Shown here: positions 36,801 to 44,508 of the stretch, one piece after another | Numbering within the stretch: the first letter of the stretch is position 1 | Layout: the number at the start of each line of letters is the position of its first letter | NCBI GenBank assembly: GCA_965660675.1 | Contig: CBFIAU010000002.1 | Location: 124,001-188,000 of the forward strand | Origin: UBA12202 sp002691725 | GTDB lineage: Bacteria > Pseudomonadota > Alphaproteobacteria > Puniceispirillales > UBA1172 | Reading direction: 5' to 3' | DNA length: 64,000 nt | Program-made: the position numbers and the translations under genes | The notes under the pieces: model-generated | Told to the model about the DNA's origin: nothing | The model's database searches: none | What the model saw: only the letters and a program-made list of their open reading frames with translations

Positions 36801-38104
36801 CCGATCAATTCTGTTACATAACTATCTGTTCCAAGAAGTTCGACTGAAACCTTGTTAGTCAGTGAAGTTACGGCACCGTCTGCACCAACGCGCTGGAAAT
36901 CTATTGTGATAGTATCATCAACATTTTGCTCAACCTGAAACTTGCGGTCATCACCATAAGCGGCATTAATCGCTCGCTCGACTTCTGCTGCTAACTGATC
37001 AGCGTTGTAAAGGCCAGGATTGATATCAATGCTGACCGGCTGGTCAGAGTCATCGACATTAACCAGAAGGAAATCTTTACCCCAATAGACATCACCATCA
37101 GCACCAGCTTCACGAGTCGCTTTGAACTGTAATGGGTCGGTCACAATCTCAACCAGCTTGTCCCCTTCTTCTCCAAAGTCAAAACTGGTCGCTTCACCGC
37201 TAATCCGTGCTGGCTGTGATGGCACCAGAGTTTGCAAATCATCTAGCTTATAGAGAGGTGAGCCTTTGCCCTCGATAAAGTAGTTATCATCAGGGATTGT
37301 TGTGGTTTGCTGGCCAAAACGGTCAACAAAAATCTGTTTGCCAGCATCATCCACCGCGCTAACCAGATCAGGATTAATAATAGTGTCATTAATCACCAGC
37401 CGCGTATCATATTTGTTTGTTGGATCATCAGCTGATGCGGCCTGAGTTTTAATGAAATAAACGGTTGCAATCGTTGGGTTACCCAAGTCATCAAAGATCG
37501 TGATTGATGTTGAGTTTGTGAAAGTTTCAGGATCATTCGGGTCAAAAGAATAACCGTCCTGAAACTGCTGTCTGTCTATCACAACGTCTGATGCCGCATT
37601 AACGTTAACACCCAGTTTGATATTCGATGTCGCTTGTGGATCACCAGATGTCACTGGCAATTGTAGAGGCACGGCACTGTCAAGGTCTTTGGCGGTAACG
37701 GAACCATCTGTGTTAACAGGATAAGTCAAGAGATACTGACCCGCAGAGTCAACAACATAACGGTCGTTATTAACGTTCAATGAACCGTTTCTTGTATAAA
37801 CGGTCTGGGCAGAGGTCAGGGATGGCTTCAAAGCAAAGAACCCCTGTCCTGAAATAGCAAGGTCAAGCGCGTTCAATGAGGCAGCAATGTTACCCTGAGT
37901 AAACTGCTGTTTAATCCCTTTAAGAATGGTACCTGAACCGATCGATGAAGATGCGTTCTGCAATGGCGATGTAGCAAAAATATCACCAAATTCAACTCGG
38001 CTTCGCTTAAAGCCCGTCGTGCCAACGTTGGCAATATTGTTCGACGTTGCTGAAATATCTGCTGACGAACCGTTAAGGCCGGTAAGAGCGGTGTAGAACG
38101 ACAT
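33854..38104 (-). CDS. flgE: FlgE, giant hook protein
   Basis: 1416 residues; most FlgE proteins are about 400-500. The N-terminal core (M-S-F-Y-T-A-L-T-G-L-N-G-S-S-A, N-N-I-A-N-V-G-T-T-G-F-K-R-S-R) and C-terminal core (G-L-K-Q-I-G-N-A-T-Y-T-E-T, L-V-N-L-I-T-A-Q-R-N-F-Q-A-S-A-K) are intact and lie in one open frame, so the gene is functional-looking. About 1000 residues are inserted in the middle (roughly 240-1250): acidic, Asp/Ser/Thr/Gly-rich beta-type sequence expected on the outer hook surface. It follows flgD, the hook cap gene. The size suggests a thick or decorated hook. Confidence 0.93.
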   Translation of the reverse strand: MSFYTALTGLNGSSADISATSNNIANVGTTGFKRSRVEFGDIFATSPLQNASSSIGSGTILKGIKQQFTQGNIAASLNALDLAISGQGFFALKPSLTSAQTVYTRNGSLNVNNDRYVVDSAGQYLLTYPVNTDGSVTAKDLDSAVPLQLPVTSGDPQATSNIKLGVNVNAASDVVIDRQQFQDGYSFDPNDPETFTNSTSITIFDDLGNPTIATVYFIKTQAASADDPTNKYDTRLVINDTIINPDLVSAVDDAGKQIFVDRFGQQTTTIPDDNYFIEGKGSPLYKLDDLQTLVPSQPARISGEATSFDFGEEGDKLVEIVTDPLQFKATREAGADGDVYWGKDFLLVNVDDSDQPVSIDINPGLYNADQLAAEVERAINAAYGDDRKFQVEQNVDDTITIDFQRVGADGAVTSLTNKVSVELLGTDSYVTELIGDDFAIEGTSPDFTKEQFLAHTQVRMNETLNQYGRTHNDDPLGIGGLQFTKSRGESISSVYEYTQVVQFERADDPTDQQYMVHSFNGSRPTLSVHSVLNEVEGNGTNFIEYSATENRLRIFVEDQNNSSADLTDYEQGRSIILAGDDTFSGDLNGRTFVISSTGTSDGGYKYIDVSTSGLALSDGDFNIAASDADQVYVLTSPSDDEPTVEAFFEGSYSVYDGAKEQYSSQRIVLREIQGSTADTSAGAFIAKDWLIANGTETASATNLSTNLQSLGLENLIHPMVITEGTLVDSSDVELVFSDGTNSLTIATDGTGDTTAGATLDASASAGEGLEAIKDELLTLTDLSGFSFTFLNSDGEVLYRTTAFDDDGVESVSWNTSGTELIDVTTSVSGSTTISSMLVSRDDMTDFSVSSTDATAQFAASITGENNSAPTAINSASTATDLTTTVLSSSSIDWVDEKDPPVKVGYDDINQRLSFEVDRTVLGSGTDSNFNSFSVYGSSTQTGINNLGLTNADNAPRVQIRGGEVLHGDPFVATGEEIQPNDKRFGIKVEYNSEFQNFSISSGTTGEDIAANGAIGVSNEQKSSNIQVGRYAISETTGARVAQAYDVDATIIGNGDNSLFGLGQTKNDFLFEAGTGLKATPAQAIGASANEPLTNVFKLSTQNGDNVFNVSVNGITGIIEVPATSYVGTTLAEALQTRINQIADPVTGDTIGGVTVSYSSESNSFTFSTGTTGSDSTIKVKGAARLGLDDVPLGVGSVPEIYNLVQATDADGVALYVDANGEVVTNPPENIVEGYYPLYIDEGELTFDKTGKLLSPKNLVHYEKQEEGFSIALDVDFSTSTQLAQPFSVLTVEQDGFTSGRLDGIEIDSSGTIRANYTNGQNNPLGKIVVANFNNQNGLKQIGNATYTETAVSGTPQVGEAGSEGFGNILSGSLERSNVDITEELVNLITAQRNFQASAKAIETTTGLTQTIINIRM

Positions 38105-38163
38105 GGTATTACTCCTTCAAGTGACAGTATTTATGTATTGACCAAATTATAAAGTTTCAGAGG

Positions 38164-38877
38164 CTATAAGGTTTCAGAAGCGGGGGCGCCGGCCTTGCGG
38201 AAGCGTAAGACATCAGCAGCCCGAACTTGCCCATAATCGCGGACATCCAGCATAACGCCATCGCTGTCATCACCCACTGAGGTGGAAAAGACTTCGGCAA
38301 ATACGGATGGGGTCAGGTTTTCCATGCCATTGCCAAAATCGGCAAAAACATCAACCCGTAAAGGCGCCTCGCTATTGACGATATCGGCTGGGATATCTTC
38401 CCATGCAAAACCGGTCAGACCAGATGCTTGCGGGCCTAAATCCATGCTATGAATTGGCGTGCCAGTAGCATCAGAAAACGTCAGCTGTGTCATGGTTGAG
38501 GATGATGGCAGATCAATCATGCCATGAATCTCACCATTGCTGTCAGGGCGCGCAACGTTTCCAGGCACCATGACGGACGCACCCATCAGGCTAGATGCGG
38601 TGGCGACACGAAACTCTTTAATCTGGCTAGAAAGTGATTTGAGACTTTCACCCATTTCAGTAATGCCTGTAACGGTAGAAAATTGCGCCATTTGGGCAAT
38701 AAACTCAGCATTTTCCATTGGTGCAAAAGGGTCCTGATTCTGCAGCTGAGTCGTCATCAGCTTCAGAAAATCCTCTTGGCCAAGCTGATCCTTATTGGCT
38801 TTTTCTTCTTCGTTTTTATTCACACCCAGTTTCTGAAGGATCGTATTCAGCTGGTTCTGGCTAGCAGGGTCAATCAT
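38164..38877 (-). CDS. flgD: FlgD, hook cap scaffold protein
   Basis: 237 residues. The N-terminal segment L-G-Q-E-D-F-L-K-L-M-T-T-Q-L-Q-N-Q-D-P-F-A-P-M is the FlgD signature, followed by a Tudor/FnIII-like C-terminal region. FlgD caps the growing hook. It is located between flgC and flgE in the standard order. Confidence 0.95.
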   Translation of the reverse strand: MIDPASQNQLNTILQKLGVNKNEEEKANKDQLGQEDFLKLMTTQLQNQDPFAPMENAEFIAQMAQFSTVTGITEMGESLKSLSSQIKEFRVATASSLMGASVMVPGNVARPDSNGEIHGMIDLPSSSTMTQLTFSDATGTPIHSMDLGPQASGLTGFAWEDIPADIVNSEAPLRVDVFADFGNGMENLTPSVFAEVFSTSVGDDSDGVMLDVRDYGQVRAADVLRFRKAGAPASETL

Positions 38878-38893
38878 TGTTCACTCCGTTGGC

Positions 38894-39310
38894 TTATTTG
38901 CCCATATTGATGGTTCGCATATCCAAGGCTCTCATTGTTGTGATCACCTCAACATTGTTCTGGTATTGGCGGCTGGTTTCCATCATCTCGACATATTCTT
39001 CTTCGATATTGACGGCGGCGCCGTAAACATATCCTTCTTCATCGGCTTGCGGGTGGAAGGGCATGAAAATTCGTGAAGGACTCATATCCATTTCAACAAC
39101 ATCCGTCACCGTGACAGATGCAATGCCGGTTTGCCCAAATTGATCAGCATAGGTGCTCTCAAAAATAGGCTTGATGGATTTATACGCTTCTTTGGGATTG
39201 CCAGTCATGGTGCCAGCATTGGCAATATTACTGGCAATAGTGTTCATCCGGATCAGCTGGCTCGCCATAGAACGGCCAGCAATGTCATAAACATTTTTAA
39301 TATCAGCCAT
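38894..39310 (-). CDS. flgC: FlgC, proximal rod protein
   Basis: 138 residues with the FlgC opening (Y-D-I-A-G-R-S-M-A-S-Q-L-I-R-M-N-T-I-A-S-N-I-A-N-A), a V-N-I-E-E-E-Y-V-E-M-M-E segment and the C-terminal Y-Q-N-N-V-E-V-I-T-T helix. It builds the proximal rod with FlgB and FlgF. It follows flgB with 2 bases between them. Confidence 0.96.
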   Translation of the reverse strand: MADIKNVYDIAGRSMASQLIRMNTIASNIANAGTMTGNPKEAYKSIKPIFESTYADQFGQTGIASVTVTDVVEMDMSPSRIFMPFHPQADEEGYVYGAAVNIEEEYVEMMETSRQYQNNVEVITTMRALDMRTINMGK

Positions 39311-39312
39311 AT

Positions 39313-39699
39313 CTATTCTCCCTTAATCGCCGACATCAGCCCGGCAATTTTGTTGTTAAGAAAGGTTAAGCTGGTTTGATAGCGCATCGCATTTTCTGAA
39401 AACTCAAGCTGTTCAACAGCCAGCTCAACAGTGTTTCCATCCATGGACGCATTAACACTCTGGCGATAAAGGATGTCTTTGCCAGGGGCCGCCATAGAGA
39501 TAGGAATATGTTGAGTATGAGTTGTTGTCATAGGTCCGGTGCTTTGTGCTTTTGCCATTTCTTGCTCAAAATTAATGTCACGCGCCTTAAAATTAGGCGT
39601 CGCGGCATTGGAAATATTGGATGCAAGAATCATATTGCGCTTATTCCGCAAAACTAATGCGGCGCTATGTAATCCTAGTGTATCTGCAATTCCCTTCAT
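39313..39699 (-). CDS. flgB: FlgB, proximal rod protein
   Basis: 128 residues. Contains the FlgB rod motif A-S-N-I-S-N-A-A-T-P-N-F-K-A-R-D-I-N-F and the C-terminal F-S-E-N-A-M-R-Y-Q-T-S-L-T-F-L-N-N-K-I. First gene of the hook/rod operon flgB-C-D-E-F; its sigma-54 promoter overlaps that of the divergent unknown gene. Confidence 0.96.
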   Translation of the reverse strand: MKGIADTLGLHSAALVLRNKRNMILASNISNAATPNFKARDINFEQEMAKAQSTGPMTTTHTQHIPISMAAPGKDILYRQSVNASMDGNTVELAVEQLEFSENAMRYQTSLTFLNNKIAGLMSAIKGE

Positions 39700-39753
39700 G
39701 GCATTATCCGTCTATAATAAGTTTCAAATTTTCATAATTGCGTAAGTTCATTC

Positions 39754-39769
39754 TGGTGCGAAATTTGCA
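39754..39769 (+). promoter_or_regulatory. Sigma-54 promoter for the unknown gene pair at 39.8-40.7 kb
   Basis: Plus strand: TGGTGC, five bases, TTGCA; GG and GC are ten bases apart. Its -12 element overlaps that of the opposing flgB promoter. The start point near 39780 rules out the ATG at 39776 and supports the ATG at 39803. Confidence 0.78.
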
Positions 39770-39781
39770 AGAAGGATGCCA
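39766..39781 (-). promoter_or_regulatory. Sigma-54 promoter for flgB-C-D-E-F
   Basis: Minus strand: TGGCAT, five bases, TTGCA; GG and GC are ten bases apart. The start point falls about 56 bases before the flgB ATG. It shares the palindromic TTGCAA with the opposing promoter. Confidence 0.85.
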
Positions 39782-39802
39782 ACTTGTGAAAAGGGGATGA
39801 AA

Positions 39803-40384
39803 ATGGAATCAATATCTGATTTGGAAAACTTGAAAAGCAGCAATCTGTCGGCGACGACAATTAAGGTGCGCGATGCGGTAATTCAGAAATGTGAAGGTAA
39901 AAACCTGCAAGAGATGACGCAATTTATAAAAGGTCTTCTCAATCATGAGGAAAATGATCAGAAACGACTAGGTGTGCTGGCGGCAAGGGTATATTTGCTG
40001 CGTGAAAAAATCATCTTCATGAAAGATGTCGATGATGAGATTGATGACAGTGTCGAAAATATTAAAGATCGGCATAGCAATGTCATGATGGCCAAGAAAA
40101 TGGAAAAAGAAACTGATGCTGAACCTTTGGAAAGTGAAGCGGGCGATGCCGAACCAAGCAATTGGATGCGAGTTCGGATTATTGAAAACGCTGAGGTTAA
40201 TAATGTGCGGTTTCCGTCTGGCGTTGTTATTGATGCCTTTAACGAAGATGCCCGGCGATTAATTGATTCTGGAAAAGCCGAGGTCATTGATAAAGATGAT
40301 GATGATAGCGGCCTTGATGATATGAACGATGAAGCAGAAACAGCTGCCGATGATGCTGCTGATGATGCCGATGATAATGCATAG
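39803..40384 (+). CDS. Unknown acidic protein in the sigma-54 flagellar regulon
   Basis: 193 residues from the ATG at 39803, chosen because AAGGGG lies 6 bases upstream and the sigma-54 start point falls between this ATG and one further upstream. The N-terminal half is helical (I-K-V-R-D-A-V-I-Q-K-C-E-G-K-N-L); residues about 115-160 form a small beta-like domain (M-R-V-R-I-I-E-N-A-E-V-N-N-V-R-F-P-S-G-V); the C-terminal 30 residues are almost all Asp, Glu and Ala. No signal peptide. I do not recognise the family. It overlaps the following lipoprotein gene by 8 bases. Confidence 0.8.
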   Translation: MESISDLENLKSSNLSATTIKVRDAVIQKCEGKNLQEMTQFIKGLLNHEENDQKRLGVLAARVYLLREKIIFMKDVDDEIDDSVENIKDRHSNVMMAKKMEKETDAEPLESEAGDAEPSNWMRVRIIENAEVNNVRFPSGVVIDAFNEDARRLIDSGKAEVIDKDDDDSGLDDMNDEAETAADDAADDADDNA

Positions 40385-40727
40385 CCGCCGCCGCCTGCTG
40401 GCAGGATTATGTGGGGCATGCGGAATAATAGCGGCAGGGTTGCTTGCTGGCTGTGAGCGATTTCGACATGAGACCTATACTTGCCCTTATAATGCGGTTG
40501 GCTTGCATGAGCTGATTATTAATGATGACAAGGCTGGTGCTGATCTGACGGTCATTGAAATTGAGGATGAATATTCTATCCCTATCGGCAGTATAACCGA
40601 AGATCAGATGATAGCGTCAAATGAAGAAATGGTGCTAATGCTTAACCGCAAGACAGGTCGGTTAAATGTCACAATAGGCAACAGGTCGGTTTTTATGACA
40701 TGTGAGAAAACCATCTTTACGATGTAA
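40377..40727 (+). CDS. Small lipoprotein, unknown function, co-transcribed in flagellar regulon
   Basis: 116 residues from the ATG at 40377, which overlaps the preceding stop. M-H-S-R-R-R-L-L-A-G-L leads a hydrophobic stretch ending in the lipobox L-L-A-G-C, so the mature protein is lipid-anchored at Cys 25 or so. The body is about 90 residues with two further Cys (Y-T-C-P-Y and M-T-C-E-K), possibly a disulfide. I know no family. Coupling to the acidic gene and the shared sigma-54 promoter suggest a flagellar envelope accessory role. Confidence 0.75.
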   Translation: MHSRRRLLAGLCGACGIIAAGLLAGCERFRHETYTCPYNAVGLHELIINDDKAGADLTVIEIEDEYSIPIGSITEDQMIASNEEMVLMLNRKTGRLNVTIGNRSVFMTCEKTIFTM

Positions 40728-40740
40728 TTCATCGTTTTGA
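40719..40740 (+). terminator. Weak hairpin at the convergent gene ends
   Basis: A 6-bp stem (ACGATG / CATCGT) with a 5-base loop overlaps the lipoprotein stop codon and is followed by four Ts. Probably a weak terminator between the convergent lipoprotein and FlgN-like genes. Confidence 0.35.
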
Positions 40741-40755
40741 TGTTTCATGATCCGC

Positions 40756-41058
40756 CTAAATATCATCTTTGTTTTGCAAGCGTTTAGCCAGATCATCGAA
40801 CCAGCTTAAATGCGAATGTGTATGGCTTTCTAATGCCGACAGTTTTTCCATCACTGCCAGCAAACGCAGTTTATCCTCAGGACTTGGAACAAGAAGCCCT
40901 TTTTCCATATCCGCCTGCATAAGATTGAGCGTTTCTGATAGCTGTGCTTGAAATGTCGTTGATATGAGCTGGGCATCTGCTTCCATAGAAGCACCTAAAA
41001 CATCATCAAGCAGTCGCTCAATGATGCTACAATAATTTTCAACAAGGTTATCCGACAT
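40756..41058 (-). CDS. flgN: FlgN-like export chaperone for FlgK/FlgL
   Basis: 100 residues, all-helical, with S-I-I-E-R-L-L-D-D-V-L-G near the N terminus and L-R-L-L-A-V-M-E-K-L-S-A-L-E-S. FlgN chaperones are typically 100-150 residues, poorly conserved, and lie directly downstream of flgM, as here (21 bases). The name therefore rests on position, size and helical nature. Substrates would be the hook-associated proteins, including the outsized FlgK. Confidence 0.6.
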   Translation of the reverse strand: MSDNLVENYCSIIERLLDDVLGASMEADAQLISTTFQAQLSETLNLMQADMEKGLLVPSPEDKLRLLAVMEKLSALESHTHSHLSWFDDLAKRLQNKDDI

Positions 41059-41079
41059 CAGAATCCTTAACGGTCTGAT

Positions 41080-41376
41080 TTAGCTTTTAAGATCACGGTA
41101 AGCATCCATCAATGCATCAGTAATCTGATCGACATCGATAGGATATTTACCTTGCGAAATCGCTTTTTTGATGCGGCTAACGGCTTCGGAATTCACAGGC
41201 GGCTGCTTTGCAAGCTCTGCCACTACTTTTTGTGAAACCATGCCATTCTCAGCTGTGCCAGCAGGAGCAGTCGGTTTTGCTACCTTTGCCGGTGAAGCAG
41301 TTGAGGTTTGAGCATCTGCTACGCGACTGCGCTGAATATCAACCCTGTTCATCATATTTTTAATGGACTCTACCAT
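41080..41376 (-). CDS. flgM: FlgM, anti-sigma-28 factor
   Basis: 98 residues. The disordered Ala/Pro/Thr-rich N-terminal half and the C-terminal sigma-binding half with V-S-R-I-K-K-A-I-S-Q-G-K-Y-P-I-D-V-D-Q-I are characteristic of FlgM. It holds FliA inactive until the hook is complete and FlgM is exported. It sits between flgA and the FlgN-like gene, the arrangement seen in gammaproteobacteria. FliA is encoded 8 kb away at 48.9 kb. Confidence 0.9.
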   Translation of the reverse strand: MVESIKNMMNRVDIQRSRVADAQTSTASPAKVAKPTAPAGTAENGMVSQKVVAELAKQPPVNSEAVSRIKKAISQGKYPIDVDQITDALMDAYRDLKS

Positions 41377-41422
41377 TGGTCTAGCCTCCTCAAGATGTTA
41401 AACGACGCAGATTAAGAATATG

Positions 41423-42298
41423 TTAGTGAATTGGTGAAATTTTTCTGTTGCCAATAACTTTTCCAAAAACAGTCTTGCCGCTAGACAGGTTTTCAACCTT
41501 AATAACCTCACCAAACTGACCGTTTTCCAACGATACGCCAGTCATTTCAACATAAATTCCCTGGTGCGAAAAAGCAATAGTAACCGGCTTTTTTTGTTCA
41601 ACCATGTAAAACGGAGCAAGCTGATGCGAATAAATAGGCTTATTTGCATGAATGGCAGTCTTAACGCGGCGGCCAATGAGATCGTCAGGTTTAATAAAAA
41701 TGCCGGTATTTTGTTGCGGAGTGATTGATATCATCATCAGATCGGCGGCGCTGATCACTTCACCTTTTGTCATGCTTCGGGTTAAGGCAACCGCGCGCAA
41801 ATGATGCTTTGATTGTGGCGCATCTTGTGAGGCATAAGATACTGATTTTGCTGTTGATATTTCGGGTTTTGGTTTTGGTTTTGGTAGCGGTATCGCCATA
41901 CTGTCTGAATTGGTATCAGAAGTCGTTAGCGGGTTGTCAAAAGCATTTATTTTGACCCGCACCAGCAGCCGCCATTTATCATCAGATGGACAGGTTAGCT
42001 TAATCGTTTTCCAGCTCTTGAACAGCGGTTTGATGTTAAAATCATGATCACAGCGGATAAACTTTTGCTTGGGATTTACCAGAGGGTTGCCATCAATATC
42101 ATGCTTGCCCAGCGTTGCATTAATCTGATTGATCAGCTCGACCCCTGTCATTAACGTTGGCGCCTTAAGTTGCAGCGATGCCTCATCCGTCATTTGGCTC
42201 GCATGACTAGCGGTGCTGATAACAGCGACAACAGCCAGAATTGAGCTGCGTTTAACTGCCGAAAAAATAGATGTCATTGCTGATCGTGAAGTTATCAT
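41423..42298 (-). CDS. flgA: FlgA, P-ring assembly chaperone
   Basis: 291 residues with a signal peptide ending near A-S-H-A-S. The C-terminal SAF/FlgA domain (about residues 165-290) shows T-R-S-M-T-K-G-E-V-I-S-A-A-D-L and the I-G-R-R-V-K-T-A-I hinge, with the final V-K-V-type FlgA strand. FlgA escorts FlgI to the rod. A Pro/Lys linker (P-L-P-K-P-K-P-K-P) separates an N-terminal domain. An ATG 21 bases later is an alternative start; both overlap the preceding LysM gene. Confidence 0.9.
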   Translation of the reverse strand: MITSRSAMTSIFSAVKRSSILAVVAVISTASHASQMTDEASLQLKAPTLMTGVELINQINATLGKHDIDGNPLVNPKQKFIRCDHDFNIKPLFKSWKTIKLTCPSDDKWRLLVRVKINAFDNPLTTSDTNSDSMAIPLPKPKPKPEISTAKSVSYASQDAPQSKHHLRAVALTRSMTKGEVISAADLMMISITPQQNTGIFIKPDDLIGRRVKTAIHANKPIYSHQLAPFYMVEQKKPVTIAFSHQGIYVEMTGVSLENGQFGEVIKVENLSSGKTVFGKVIGNRKISPIH

Positions 42299-42683
42299 CG
42301 CCCTGATCTTCGTTCTGCCCCATTATCATCGCCTTGATTTCATTCAAAGAAGGCAGATGCAGGATTTTATCTGCATAGAGATAATTGGGATTGTTACGGA
42401 CAAAAGCATGTTTGTTTTTCATGACAATAGCCATTTCGATAAACCGCATATTCAAACCACTACCAATGTAATGCTTTTCCATTACATGACTTAGCGTTTC
42501 GCCAGGCTGGACGGTATGTTTAGCCGAATAATTCTGATCAATAACAAACGGATTATCAGGCATGATGCCATTTTTGCCATAGCTCTGATACTCAAGCACC
42601 ACAAAGGGCTGAGAATTGGCCATGGCGAGGGCTGGCAGGCCAGATAGCAATGCGGCCAGAATAAGCGTTTTAGCTTTCATCAT
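42252..42683 (-). CDS. Secreted FimV/LysM-like protein in the flagellar ring operon
   Basis: 143 residues. A signal peptide (about 1-22, cleaved after A-M-A) precedes a LysM-like region, H-T-V-Q-P-G-E-T-L-S-H-V-M through Y-A-D-K-I-L-H-L-P, which resembles the peptidoglycan-binding N terminus of FimV. It could anchor ring components to the cell wall. It overlaps the FlgT-like gene upstream (ATGA) and flgA downstream, so the four genes are translated as a unit. In Vibrio this neighbourhood holds flgO; the present protein is not obviously FlgO. Confidence 0.7.
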   Translation of the reverse strand: MMKAKTLILAALLSGLPALAMANSQPFVVLEYQSYGKNGIMPDNPFVIDQNYSAKHTVQPGETLSHVMEKHYIGSGLNMRFIEMAIVMKNKHAFVRNNPNYLYADKILHLPSLNEIKAMIMGQNEDQGDDNFTISNDIYFFGS

Positions 42684-43906
42684 TGTGTTAGCTCCATGAA
42701 TTCAACAGATTTGCCTTCTAATATGCTGATATTATGTGACGTATCAAGCGGGCTCAGTGTTGCGGATTGGTCATTAAGGGCAGTAATTTTTAGCACTGTC
42801 CAGCCAGTATCACCGCCATTGGCTACGGCTAGTGAGTTTTCATTCAAGCCTTGCTGACGACCAAAAGGCACGGTCAGCATATCACCTTGTTTTGCCAAAG
42901 TTGCAATCAGTGGCTGGCATAGCATAGCTTCTGTTGCGGCATTGACAAAATACGGAATAGGTTGTGATAACGCCGCTGTCCGCTCAGTACGTGAAGACTT
43001 TGTGAGGTGATTTATTGCCCTAAATGGCGTCTTTGTGCTGAACGGTATCTCAGCAATGATGCTTTCACTAAACGCTGGCATATATGTCTTGCCGTGAAAT
43101 CCATTCATGACAAAGGTGACGGTCAGATGCTCCATGCGAATAACCCCATTAGCGTTACGCGCATGATCAATATATATTTCCGGGACAATAGCAAAATCGC
43201 CATCATGAACATGGGTCTTGCCACTTGTTAGGGCCATATAATCAAAATCATCATTAGTATTAGACAAGTTTTTTGCCGAAAAACTGCGGTTACTCGCATT
43301 GGTCATTTTAATCTGTGGGTGATTATCTACCTCAGCTAAAATCTCTTTGACCATCATATGCGCGTGTGCTGCCGCCCAGGACGGGACTTTCGGATTGATC
43401 TTAATCATTGGCTTATACATCGTCGCATTAACACGGGAACGCTGGCATTGCTGTTCTGGCTTCTCCCCAATAACCGCCCGGATGGTGACGGAATAATGGG
43501 TTTCATCCTCAACTTCATTGATCACCGCATAATCCATGATCATGCTGGCAGGTCTGATGACGAAATGATCGCTTAGGCTAGTATCTGCGCTGACGGCTGA
43601 AAATCCGTCAATCCGGGCGCCGCCTTGTAATGCCGCCAGATAAAGCGCATCTTCGAGAGCCAGCATACGGGCTTCGGCTTTTGTTTCTTCATGGACTATG
43701 ACCGCCCGGCCTGTTGCTTCGGTGTATCGCAAATCGGCTAGTGGGCGTCCAGGTAGAACGAAAATAAATAACGCCATAAAGACAAAGACCGCTCTGAGCA
43801 GGGGATAGGCACGGTCTGAACGCGCCTGCGACAGAGGTTTCTGGGCAAGCGTCGCCTGTCCCAATGTTGTCTGTGCCAGTTTTATTTGTGGTGATGCAAT
43901 CATCAT
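42680..43906 (-). CDS. flgT: FlgT-like H-ring protein
   Basis: 408 residues. A hydrophobic signal segment at about 36-55 precedes the region A-T-G-R-A-V-I, then A-R-M-L-A-L-E-D-A-L-Y-L-A-A-L-Q-G-G-A, which has the N-terminal FlgT pattern (a Gly-x-Ala strand followed by a helix of alternating Ala/Leu). The C-terminal part ends in a small beta domain (V-L-K-I-T-A-L-N-D-Q-S-A-T-L). FlgT builds the H-ring around the L/P rings in Vibrio and helps recruit stators there. Sits between FlgP-like and LysM genes. Assigned by pattern and context; a profile search would settle it. Confidence 0.65.
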   Translation of the reverse strand: MMIASPQIKLAQTTLGQATLAQKPLSQARSDRAYPLLRAVFVFMALFIFVLPGRPLADLRYTEATGRAVIVHEETKAEARMLALEDALYLAALQGGARIDGFSAVSADTSLSDHFVIRPASMIMDYAVINEVEDETHYSVTIRAVIGEKPEQQCQRSRVNATMYKPMIKINPKVPSWAAAHAHMMVKEILAEVDNHPQIKMTNASNRSFSAKNLSNTNDDFDYMALTSGKTHVHDGDFAIVPEIYIDHARNANGVIRMEHLTVTFVMNGFHGKTYMPAFSESIIAEIPFSTKTPFRAINHLTKSSRTERTAALSQPIPYFVNAATEAMLCQPLIATLAKQGDMLTVPFGRQQGLNENSLAVANGGDTGWTVLKITALNDQSATLSPLDTSHNISILEGKSVEFMELTQ

Positions 43907-43935
43907 AACTGTCTGAATACCTGATGGTTATTGAA

Positions 43936-44469
43936 TTAACTGATATGCCTTGCACTATCCATCAGATAGGCGATCATATCACGATCAATCTCAAGAACAA
44001 TTTCATATGTGTCAGACCCTGTCGGGTTAATGCGAACGGTTCTGGCGCCTCTAATTGTGCCTGTGACAATACCGCGGAAGGTGTCGTTTTGAACCATCAG
44101 ATCAATCACAGTCGTTGTACTATCGACTTGCAAGCCGTGAATTTGCTCAGCCAGGTCACGCATCGCTGCCATTCGTGCGGCACGAATTGCCATTAGTCTT
44201 TTCTGGGCATCTGAACGTCCGGGCTGTGATGAAATAACAGCATATCCAACCGCGCTTAGTGTCGGGATTTGATCCGCCTTCGCATCCAAAACGTCTTTGA
44301 CTGCGGCAAGCGATTCCGTCTGGCTCATTTCCAGATCACTAACGCTAGCCATATCCGAAGCCCCTGATGTGAGAGGTTGTTCGCTTTGTAAGATGACGGG
44401 CACCTGACATGCCGCCAATGTCGCAACAAGCGGTAAAAAGGCCAGAGGTTTTAATGTCTTATAAGTCAT
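43936..44469 (-). CDS. flgP: FlgP-like outer-membrane lipoprotein
   Basis: 177 residues with lipobox V-A-T-L-A-A-C at about residues 15-21. The mature part has the LPP20/FlgP pattern: A-Q-K-R-L-M-A-I-R-A-A-R-M-A-A-M-R-D-L-A-E-Q, I-H-G-L-Q-V-D-S-T-T-T-V, and G-T-I-R-G-A-R-T-V. FlgP forms outer disks or the H-ring with FlgT in Vibrio and Campylobacter. It heads the flgP-flgT-LysM-flgA run and has a sigma-54 promoter just upstream. Confidence 0.78.
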   Translation of the reverse strand: MTYKTLKPLAFLPLVATLAACQVPVILQSEQPLTSGASDMASVSDLEMSQTESLAAVKDVLDAKADQIPTLSAVGYAVISSQPGRSDAQKRLMAIRAARMAAMRDLAEQIHGLQVDSTTTVIDLMVQNDTFRGIVTGTIRGARTVRINPTGSDTYEIVLEIDRDMIAYLMDSARHIS

Positions 44470-44508
44470 TTGGGTTCTCCATCCGTGAGAAAGTGTTTGA
44501 TCGCGTCA

